From: Streptosporangium sp. NBC_01755
GTDB taxonomy: Bacteria; Actinomycetota; Actinomycetes; Streptosporangiales; Streptosporangiaceae
DNA length: 64,000 nt
Assembly (NCBI RefSeq): GCF_035917995.1
Contig: NZ_CP109131.1
Coordinates: 186,001 to 250,000 of the forward strand
Reading direction: 5' to 3'
How positions within the stretch are numbered: the stretch's first letter is position 1; each line of letters begins with the position of its first letter. The translations under genes were made by a program, and so were the position numbers. Below the pieces are notes generated by a model that worked only from the letters and a program-made list of their open reading frames with translations, did not search any database and had not been told where the DNA came from. Below are positions 25,101-37,100 of this stretch, in pieces.

Positions 25101-28100
25101 GCCGGCAGCGCGATCTCCTCGGGCAAGCCGTCGAGCGTCTTGGTCCAGAACCCCAGCTGCTCCGAAATCAGGCTCTGCTCGTCATCCTCACTCCCCAGCA
25201 GCTCCCGCTGCCACAACGCGTAATCCACATACTGCACCGGCAACGGCTTCCACTGCGGCACCATCCCCGAGCTGCGTGCTTCATAGGCCGCCGCGAAATC
25301 ACGCGCCAGCGGCATCATGGACCAGCCGTCACCGGCGATGTGGTGCAACACGACAAGCAGCACATACTCAGACTGGCCGAGCACGTATAGCTCGGCCCGC
25401 ACCGGCAACTCCGCAGTCAGGTCGAAACCGCCCGAGCAAGCGGCCGGGATCGCGGCCGGGAGTTCCGCCTCGGTGACCGACCTGACCACGAGTTTGGGGC
25501 TGTCGCTCCTGATGACCTGCACCGGCCGGCCGTCGACCTCCGGATACACCGTGCGCAGCACCTCGTGCCGCTCCACCACATCGGCCAGGGCAGCGGCCAA
25601 GGCATCCCGGTCCAGGCTGCCCCTCAGCCGGAGCAGCATCGGGATGTTGTAGGTCGCCGAGGCCCCTTCGAGCAGGTTGAGGAACCACAGCCGCCGCTGG
25701 CCGAACGACAACGGCAACTCGCCCGGCCGCGGCCCGGCCACCAGCACCGGCCGGCTCCGGCCCTCATCACCCATCCGTCCGACCAGACCCGCCACCGTCG
25801 GCGCGTCGAACACATCCCGCACCGACAACTCAACACCCAACGCGCCACGGATCCGGCTGATCAACCTCACCGCGAGCAGTGAATGCCCACCCAGATCGAA
25901 GAAGCTGTCATCGATGCCCACCGAGTCGACGTCGAGGACCTCGGCGAACACCGAACACAGGGCCTCCTCCCGCGGGTTGCGCGGGGCACGGCCCGAAGCC
26001 GGGGTCGTGAAGTCCGGCGCCGGCAACGCTTTGCGGTCCAGCTTGCCGTTCGAGGTCAGCGGTAGTGCGTCAAGGATCATGAACACCGCGGGGACCATGT
26101 AGTCCGGCAGCAGAGTGGCGACGTGTGCCTGGAGCGCGTCAGGCTCGACCTGGCCCACCACGTAGGCGACCAGATGCTGCTCACCGGCGGTGACGACCGC
26201 GTTCCGCACCCCGTCGGCCGACCGGATCGCGGTCTCGATCTCACCCAGCTCGATCCGATGCCCGCGGATCTTCACCTGGAAATCACGACGCTCCAGGAAC
26301 TCCAACTGCCCATCCGGCCGATACACCACCCGGTCACCGGTCCGATACAACCGGCCCCCACCAAACGGGCTGGCCACGAACACCGCCGCAGTCCGGGCCG
26401 AGTCGTTCAGATACCCGCGGCCGACACCCACACCGCCCACATACAACTCACCCGGCACCCCCACCGGAACCGGCTGCAGATCATCACCCAGCACATACAC
26501 CCGGGTGTTGCGAACAGGCCGACCGATCGGGGTACGCAACCCCGCAACCTCATCAAGGCTACGGATCACCGCACCCGTCACACCGTCGGAACACTCCGTC
26601 GGGGCATAAACGTTCATCACCGGGACAGCCGGGAAACGCTGAAGCCAGCGGCGGCACAGCTCCGCCGGCAGCGCCTCACCGGCCGACTCCAGCCACCGCA
26701 ACCCCAGCTCGGGAACCGGGACACCCGCATCCCACACATCCAGAGCGGCCCGCAGCAGGGAGGGCACCACCTCCAGCACCGTCACACCCGCAATGCCGAA
26801 CAACCGTTGCGGATCCATCGCGGTCTCGCGGGAGACCACCCGGACCTGCGCGCCCACGATCAGAGCGGCCAGCATCTGCCACACCGAGATGTCGAACGTC
26901 AACGGCGCGTTCTGCACCACCACATCCGACGAATCCAGCCCGAGATCCTCCACCTTGGCCAGCAGATGATTGACCATCCCCCGCCGGTGCACCATCACAC
27001 CCTTGGGCCGGCCCGTCGACCCCGAGGTGAACATCACATACGCCAGATCATCCTCACCCCCCAGCGCCGGGGCCAGATCACCGTCCACCGCATCGTCGAA
27101 CACCAGCACCCGCACGCCACCGGCCCCGACGGCCTCACGGGCCAAGTCCAGATACTCCGGCGCGACGATCAGCACCTCAACACCGCTGTCGGCGACCAGA
27201 CCAACGGTCCGAGCTACCGGCGCCGACGGATCAAAGGGCACATACGCCCCCCCGGCGCCGAGAACGCCCAGCACCGCCGACACATACCGGACCCCCGGGT
27301 CGCCGAGCAATCCCACCAACGCACCCGCCGGCAACTTCTTGGCCACCGCGTTCGCCCGAGCGACCAACTCCCGATACGTCACCGAACCCGCATCGTCCAA
27401 GACCGCGACACCATCCGGGGCAGCCACAGCCCGCTCACGAACCCGCTCCACCACACCCGCGAAACCACCCTCGACCGCAGGCGGATTCCACTCCACCAAC
27501 AACCGGCGACGCTCCTCCTGCCCGAGCACATCGATCGCACTCAACGGCGCGTCCACGCCAGACGCCATGCCGTCGAGAACGCGGACCAGTTGCTCCGACA
27601 TCCGCTGAACCGTCGCGCGGTCGAACAGGTCGGTGGCGTACGTGACCAGCACACCGACACCGCCATCACCGTGCTCGGTGAAATCGAAATTCAGGTCGAA
27701 GTCCGTAACCGAGGGGCGGAGCGGGTCGACGGTGGCGTCCAGGCCGGTCATCTTGACCTGTGCGGCCGCGTTGTTCTGCAGCACCATCATCACCTGGAAC
27801 AACGGGTGCCGCGACCTGGTCCGGGCGGGGTTAAGTACGTCGACCAGCCGCTCGAACGGCACATCCTGATGCGCGAACGCCGCCAGATCGGCATCCCGCA
27901 CCCGGCCCAGCAACTCCCGAACCGTCGGATCACCAGACAGATCCGCACGCAACACCAGCGTGTTGACGAAGAACCCGACAAGATCATCCAGGGCGTCATC
28001 GGTCCGACCGGCGACCGGGCTGCCCAGCGGGATGTCGGTGCCCGCCCCCAGCTTGCTCAACAACACCGACAGCCCAGCCCGCAACACCATGAACAGGCTC

Positions 28101-31100
28101 GCGTTGTTCTGCCTGGCCAGCACCTCCAGCCCGGACGTGAGTTCCGGAGTGAGCACGAACTCGAACGCGTCGCCCTGGTAGCTGGCAATCGCCGGACGCG
28201 GCCGATCGGCCGGCAGCGCGATCTCCTCCGGCAACCCCTCCAGCGTCCTGGTCCAGAACCCCAGCTGCTCCGAAATCAGGCTCTGCTCGTCATCCTCACT
28301 CCCCAGCAGCTCCCGCTGCCACAACGCGTAATCCACATACTGCACCGGCAACGGCTTCCACTGCGGCGCCATCCCCGAGCTGCGTGCTTCATAGGCCGCC
28401 GCGAAATCCCGCGCCAATGGCATCGCCGACCAGCCGTCACTGGCGATGTGGTGCAACACGACAAGCAGCACATACTCAGACTGGCCGAGCACGTATAGCT
28501 CGGCCCGCATCGGCAACTCCGCAGTCAGGTCAAAACCGCCCGAGCAAGCGGCCGGGAGTTCCGCCTCGGTGACCGACCTGACCACGAGTTCGGGCCGGTC
28601 ACTCCTGATGACCTGCACCGGCCGGCCGTCGACCTCCGGATACACCGTGCGCAGCACCTCATGCCGCTCCACCACATCGGCCAGGGCAGCGGCCAATGCG
28701 TCCTGGTTCAGCTCACCGGTCAACCGCAAGGTCATCCGCAGGTTGTAGGTCGCCGAGGCCCCGTCGAGCAGGTTGAGGAACCACAGCCGCTGCTGGCCGA
28801 ACGACAACGGCAACTCACCCGGCCGCGGCCCGGCCACCAGCACCGGCCGACTCCGGCCCTCATCACCCATCCGCCCGACCAGACCCGCCACCGTCGGCGC
28901 GTCGAACACATCCCGGACCGACAGCTCAACACCCAACGCGCCACGGATCCGGCTGATCAACCTCACCGCGAGCAGTGAATGCCCACCGAGATCGAAGAAG
29001 CTGTCATCGATGCTGACGGTGTCGACGCCGAGGACCTCGGCGAACACCGAACACATGGCCTCTTCCCGCGGGTTGCGCGGGGCACGGCCCGAAGCCGGGG
29101 TCGTGAAGTCCGGCGCCGGCAACGCTTTGCGGTCCAGCTTGCCGTTCGACGACAAGGGCAGCTCATCCAGCGTGACATAGACCGCAGGCAGCATGTATTC
29201 CGGCAGCAAACCGGTCAGATACTCCCTCAGCACAGCGGTATCCAGCGCCCCGGCCGCCGGTACCACGTAGGCGACCAGGTGCTGCTCGCCGGTGGTCACC
29301 ACCGTGTTCCGCACCCCGTCGGCCGACCGGATCGCGGTCTCGATCTCACCGAGTTCGATCCGGTGTCCACGAATCTTCACCTGGAAGTCGCGGCGCTCCA
29401 GGAACTCCAACTGCCCATCCGGCCGATACACCACCCGGTCACCCGTCCGATACAACCGGCCCCCACCAAACGGGCTGGCCACGAACACCGCCGCAGTCCG
29501 GGCCGGGTCATTCAAATACCCACGACCGACACCCACACCGCCCACATACAGCTCACCCGGCACCCCCACCGGAACCGGCTGCAGGTCATCACCCAGCACA
29601 TAAAGCTGGGTGTTGCGAACAGGCCGACCGATCGGGGTACGCAGCCCCGCAACCTCACCGGGGTTACGGATCACCGCATGAGTGACATCATCGGAGCACT
29701 CGGTCGGGCCGTAGGCGTTCATCACCGGGACGGCCGGGTAACTCTGGAGCCACCGGCGGCACAACTCCGCCGGCAACGCCTCCCCGGTGACCAGCAGCCA
29801 CCGCAACCCCGGCTCAGCCACCGTCACTTTGGTATCCAGGGCGGCCCGCAGCAGGGAGGGCACCACCTCCAGCACCGTCACACCCGCAATGCCGAACAAC
29901 CGTTGCGGATCCATCGCGGTCTCGCGGGAGACCACCCGGACCTGCGCGCCGACGATCAGGGCGGCCAGCATCTGCCACACCGAGATGTCGAACGTCACCG
30001 GCGCGTTCTGCACCACCACATCCGACGAGTCCAGCCCGAGATCCTCCACCTTGGCCAGCAGATGATTGACCATCCCGCGCCGGTGCACCATCGCCCCCTT
30101 GGGCCGGCCCGTCGACCCCGAGGTGAACATCACATACGCCAGGTCGTCCTCAACCCCCCGCACCGGGCCCAGGTCGCCGTCCGTCGCGTCGTCGAACACC
30201 AGCACCCGCACGCCAGTGGCGACCTCACGAGCCAGGTCCAGATACTCCGGTGCGACGATCAGCACCTCGATGCCGCTGTCGGCGATCAGATCCGCTATGC
30301 GGGCCACCGGCGCGCCCGGATCAAAGGGCACATACGCCCCCCCGGCGCCGAGCACGCCCAGCACCGCCGACACATACCGGACCCCCGGATCGCCCAGCAA
30401 TCCCACCAACGCGCCCCCCGGCAACTTCTTGGCCACCGCGTTCGCCCGAGCGACCAACTCCCGATACGACACCGAACCCGCATCGTCCAAGACCGCGACA
30501 CCATCCGGAGCAGCCACAGCCCGCTCACGAACCCGCTCCACCACACCCGCGAAACCACCCTCGACCGCAGGCGGATTCCACTCCACCAACAACCGGCGAC
30601 GCTCCTCCTGCCCGAGCACATCGATCGCACTCAACGGCGCATCCACGCCAGATGCCATGCCGTTCAGCACCCGCTCCAGCCGGGCTGAAATCTCCTGAAC
30701 GGTCGCGCGGTCGAACAGGTCGGTGGCATACGTGACAAGCACGCCGATGCTGCCATCATCGTGTTCGTCGAAGTCGAATTCGAGATCGAAGTCCGCGGCG
30801 GGCGCGGTGAGGGGCTCGACACCGGCGTCCAGGCCGGGCAGCTCGACCCGTGCGGCCGCGTTGTTCTGCAGCACCATCATCACCTGGAACAACGGCTGCC
30901 GCGACTGAGACCGAGCCGGATTGATCACCTCGACCAGCCGCTCGAACGGGACATCCTGATGCGCGAACGCCGCCAAATCGGCATCCCGCACCCGGCCCAG
31001 CAACTCCCGCACCGTCGGATCACCGGACAAGTCGGTGCGCAACACCAGCGTGTTGGCAAAGAACCCGACAAGATCATCGAGGGCGTCATCGGTCCGGCCC

Positions 31101-34100
31101 GCGAACGGGCTGCCCAGCGGGATGTCCGTGCCCGCACCCAGCTTGCTCAACAACACCGACAGCCCAGCCCGCAACACCATGAACAGGCTCGCGTTGTTCT
31201 GCCTGGCCAGCACCTCCAGCCCGGCCGTGAGTTCCGAGGTGAGCACGAACTCGAACGCGTCGCCCCGGTAGCTGGCGATCGCCGGACGCGGCCGATCGGT
31301 CGGCAGCGCGATCTCCTCGGGCAAGCCGTCGAGCGTCTTGGTCCAGAACCCCAGCTGCTCCGAAATCAGGCTCTGCTCGTCATCCTCACTCCCCAGCAGC
31401 TCCCGCTGCCACAACGCGTAATCCACATACTGCACCGGTAACGGCTTCCACCCCGGCACCATCCCCGAACAGCGTGCTTCATAGGCCGTAGCGAAATCAC
31501 GCGCCAGCGGCATCATGGACCAGCCGTCACTGGCGATGTGGTGCAACACGACAAGCAGCACATACTCAGACTGGCCGAGCACGTATAGCTCGGCCCGCAC
31601 CGGCAACTCCGCAGTCAGGTCGAAACCGCCCGAGCAAGCGGCCGGGATCGCGGCCGGGAGTTCCGCCTCGGTGACCGACCTGACCACGAGTTCGGGCCGG
31701 TCGCTCCTGATGACCTGCACCGGCCGGCCGTCGACCTCCGGATACACCGTGCGCAGCACCTCGTGCCGCTCCACCACATCGGCCAGGGCAGCGGCCAACG
31801 CGTCCCGGTCCAGGCTGCCCCTCAGCCGGAGCAACATCGGAATGGTGTAGGTCGCCGAGGCCCCTTCGAGCACGTTGAGGAACCACAACCGCCGCTGACC
31901 GAACGACAACGGCAACTCACCCGGCCGCGGCCCGGCCACCAGCACCGGCCGGCGCCGACCCTCATCACCCATCCGCCCGGCCAGACCCGCCACCGTCGGC
32001 GCGTCGAACACATCCCGCACCGACAGCTCAACACCCAACGCGCCACGGATCCGGCTGATCAACCTCACCGCGAGCAGTGAATGCCCACCCAGATCGAAGA
32101 AGCTGTCGTCGATACCCACCGAGTCCACATCGAGGACCTCGGCGAACACCGAACACAGGGCCTCCTCCCGCGGGTTGCGCGGGCCACGGCCCGAAGCCGG
32201 GGTCGTGAAGTCCGGCGCCGGCAACGCTTTGCGGTCCAGCTTGCCGTTCGACGACAAGGGCAGCTCATCCAGCGTGACATAGACCGCAGGCAGCATGTAT
32301 TCCGGCAGCAAACCGGTCAGATACTCCCTCAACACAGCAGTATCCAACGGCCCGGCCGCCGGTACCACGTAGGCGACCAGGTGCTGCTCGCCGGCGGTGA
32401 CGACCGCGTTCCGCACCCCGTCGGCCGACCGGATCGCGGTCTCGATCTCACCCAGCTCGATCCGATGCCCGCGGATCTTCACCTGGAAATCACGGCGCTC
32501 CAGGAACTCCAACTGCCCATCCGGCCGATACACCACCCGGTCACCGGTCCGATACAACCGGCCCCCACCAAACGGGCTGGCCACGAACACCGCCGCAGTC
32601 CGGGCCGAGTCGTTCAGATACCCGCGGCCGACACCCACACCGCCCACATACAACTCACCCGGCACCCCCACCGGAACCGGCTGCAGATCATCACCCAGCA
32701 CATAGACCTGGGTGTTGCGAACAGGCCGACCGATCGGGGTACGCAACCCCGCAACCTCATCAAGGCTACGGATCACCGCACCCGTCACACCGTCGGAACA
32801 CTCGGTCGGGGCATAAACGTTCATCACCGGCACAGCCGGGTAACGCTGAAGCCAGCGGCGGCACAGCTCCGCCGGCAGCGCCTCCCCGGCTGACTCCAGC
32901 CACCGCAACCCCAGCTCGGGAACCGGGACACCCGCATCCCACACATCCAGAGCGGCCCGTAGCAGGGAGGGCACCACCTCCAGCACGGTCACACCCGAGA
33001 TGCCGAACAGCTGTTGCGGGTTCATGGCGGTCTCCCGGGAGACCACCCGCACCTGCGCGCCCACGATCAGAGCGGCCAGCATCTGCCACACCGAGATGTC
33101 GAACGTCAACGGCGCGTTCTGCACCACCACATCCGACGAATCCAGCCCGAGATCCTCCACCTTGGCCAGCAGATGATTGACCATCCCCCGCCGGTGCACC
33201 ATCGCCCCCTTGGGCCGGCCCGTCGACCCCGACGTGAACATCACATACGCCAGGTCGTCCCCAACCCCCCGCACCGGGGCCAGATCGCCGTCCGTCGCGT
33301 CGTCGAACACCAGCACCCGCACACCACCGGCCCCGACGGCCTCGCGGGCCAGATCCAGATACTCCGGTGCGGCGATCAGCACCCCGATGCCGCTGTCGGC
33401 GACCAGACCCGCGGTGCGGGCCACCGGCACGCCCGGATCAAAGGGCACATACGCCCCCCCGGCGCCGAGCACGCCCAGCACCGCCGACACATACCGGACC
33501 CCCGGATCGCCCAGCAACCCCACCAACGCACCCGCCGGCAACCTCTTGGCCACCGCGTTCGCCCGACCCACCAGCTCCCGATACGACACCGAGCCGGAAT
33601 CATCGGTGACCGCGACATGATCCGGAGCAGCCACAGCCCGCTCACGAACCCGCTCCACCACACCCGCGAAACCACCCTCGACCGCAGGCGGATTCCACTC
33701 CACCAACAACCGGCGACGCTCCTCCTGCCCGAGCACATCGATCGCACTCAACGCCGCATCCACGCCAGATGCCATGCCGTCGAGAACGCGGACCAGTTGC
33801 TCCGACATCCGCTGAACCGTCGCGCGGTCGAACAGGTCGGTGGCATACGTGACCAGCACACCGACACTGCCATCACCGTGCTCGGTGAATTCGACGAACA
33901 AGTCGTCGTCAATGGCCGGGCTGATGAGCGGTTCGGTGCTCACCTCCAGGCCGGCCAGTTCGATCCGTGCGGCCGCGTTGTTCTGCAGCGCCATCATCAC
34001 CTGGAACAACGGGTGCCGCGACCTGGACCGGGCCGGGTTGAGCACATCGACCAGCCGCTCGAACGGCACATCCTGATGCGCGAACGCCGCCAGATCGGCA

Positions 34101-37100
34101 TCCCGCACCCGGCCCAGCAACTCCCGCACCGTCGGATCACCGGACAAGTCGGTACGCAACACCAGCGTGTTGACAAAGAACCCGACAAGATCATCGAGGG
34201 CGTCATCGGTCCGGCCCGCCACCGGGCTGCCCAGCGGGACGTCCGTGCCCGCACCCAGCTTGCTCAACAACACAGACAACCCGGCCTGCAACACCATGAA
34301 CAGGCTCGCGTTGTTCTGCCTGGCCAACACGCCCAGCCCGGCCGTGAGTTCCGGAGCGAGCACGAACTCAAACGCGTCACCCCGGTAGCTGGCGATCGCC
34401 GGACGCGGCCGATCGGCCGGCAGCGCGATCTCCTCCGGCAACCCCTCCAGCGCCCTGGTCCAGAACCCCAGCTGCTCCGAAATCAGGCTCCGCTCGTCAT
34501 CCTCACTCCCCAGCAGCTCCCGCTGCCACAACGCGTAATCCACATACTGCACCGGCAACGGCTTCCACCCCGGCACCATCCCCGAACAGCGTGCCTCATA
34601 CGCCGCAGCGAAATCACGCGCCAGCGGCATCGCCGACCAGCCGTCACCGGCGATGTGATGGATCACCAACAGCAACACGGACTCGGTCGGACCGAGGATG
34701 AACAGCTGAGAACGGATCGGCAACTCGCCGATGAGATCGAACCCGGCCGAACACGCGGCCTGGATCGCGCCCGGCAACTCCGCCTCGATCACCTCGCTGA
34801 TCACCAGCTCAGGCCCCTGGCCCTTGATCTCTTGCACCGGCCGGCCGTCGACCTCCGGATACACCGTGCGCAGCACCTCATGCCGCTCCACCACATCGGC
34901 CAGGGCAGCGGCCAATGCGTCCCGGTCCAGCTCACCGGTCAACCGCAAGGCCACCGGAATGGTGTAGGTCGCCGAGGCCCCTTCGAGCACGTTGAGGAAC
35001 CACAACCGCCGCTGGCCGAACGACAACGGCAACTCACCCGGCCGCGGCCCGGCCACCAGCACCGGCCGACTCCGGCCCTCATCACCCATCCGCCCGGCCA
35101 GACCCGCCACCGTCGGCGCGTCGAACACATCCCGGACCGACAGCTCAACACCCAACGCGCCACGGACCCGGCTGATCAGCCTCACCGCGAGCAGTGAATG
35201 CCCACCGAGATCGAAGAAGCTGTCGTCAATACCCACCGAGTCCACATCGAGGACCTCGGCGAACAAGGCACACAACACTTCCTCACGCGGATCACGCGGC
35301 CCACGCCCCTCAGCGGTGGCCGTGAAGTCCGGCTCCGGCAACGCTTTACGGTCCAGCTTGCCGTTCGAGGTCAGCGGTAGTGCGTCAAGGATCATGACCA
35401 CCGCGGGGACCATGTAGTCCGGCAACAGGGCGGCGACATGTGCCTGGAGTGCGCCGGGCTCGACCTGGCCCACCACATAGGCGACCAGGCGCTGCCGATC
35501 GGCGGTGACCACCGTGTTCCGCACCCCGTCGGCCGACCGGATCGCGGTCTCGATCTCACCGAGTTCGATCCGGTGTCCACGAATCTTCACCTGGAAGTCG
35601 CGGCGCTCCAGGAACTCCAACTGCCCATCCGGCCGATACACCACCCGGTCACCCGTCCGATACAACCGGCCCCCACCAAACGGGCTGGCCACGAACACCG
35701 CCGCAGTCCGGGCCGGGTCATTCAAATACCCACGACCGACACCCACACCGCCCACATACAGCTCACCCGGCACCCCCACCGGAACCGGCTGCAGGTCATC
35801 ACCCAGCACATAAAGCTGGGTGTTGCGAACAGGCCGACCGATCGGGGTACGCAGCCCCGCAACCTCACCGGGGTTACGGATCACCGCATGAGTGACATCA
35901 TCGGAGCACTCGGTCGGGCCGTAGGCGTTCATCACCGGGACGGCCGGGTAACTCTGGAGCCACCGGCGGCACAACTCCGCCGGCAACGCCTCCCCGGTGA
36001 CCAGCAGCCACCGCAACCCCGGCTCAGCCACCGTCACTTTGGTATCCAGGGCGGCCCGCAGCAGGGAGGGCACCACCTCCAGCACCGTCACACCCGCAAT
36101 GCCGAACAACCGTTGCGGATCCATCGCGCTCTCCCGGGAGACCACCCGCACCCGCGCGCCCACGATCAGGGCGGCCAGCATCTGCCACACCGAGATGTCG
36201 AACGTCAGCGGCGCGTTCTGCACCACCACATCCGACGAGTCCAGCCCGAGATCCTCCACCTTGGCCAGCAGATGATTGACCATCCCGCGCCGGTGCACCA
36301 TCGCCCCCTTGGGCCGGCCCGTCGACCCCGAGGTGAACATCACATACGCCAGGTCGTCCTCAACCCCCCGCACCGGGCCCAGGTCGCCGTCCACCGCGTC
36401 GTCGAACACCAGCACCCGCACGCCAGTGGCGACCTCACGAGCCAGGTCCAGATACTCCGGTGCGACGATCAGCACCTCGATGCCGCTGTCGGCGATCAGA
36501 TCCGCTATGCGGGCCACCGGCGCGGCCGGATCAAAGGGAACATACGCCCCCCCGGCGCCGAGCACGCCCAGCACCGCCGACACATACCGGACACCCGGAT
36601 CGCCGAGCAATCCCACCAACACACCCGCCGGCAACTTCTTGGCCACCGCGTTCGCCCGAGCGACCAACTCCCGATACGACACCGAACCCGCATCGTCCAA
36701 GACCGCGACACCATCCGGAGCAGCCACAGCCCGCTCACGAACCCGCTCCACCACACCCGCGAAACCACCCTCGACCGCCGACGAATTCCACTCCACCAAC
36801 AACCGGCGACGCTCCTCCTGCCCGAGCACATCAATGGTGCTCAGCAGCTGGTCCGCGGGCGCGGTGGTAAAGGTGTCAAGAAACGCGGTGAAACGCGCGA
36901 GATGCGCCTCCACATCCGCCACGTCATACAGGTCGGTGTTCGCATTCATCTCTACGCGCAGGCCGCCGTCCTCACTGTCGTGCATAAGAATCGTGAGATC
37001 GTCGCTGGGCGCGGTTGTCAGGTCGAACACCTTCACCGTCGCGGTGCCGAAGCTCATCCGGCCGAAGATATTCGCCACGTTAACCTCGGGACCAACCGGA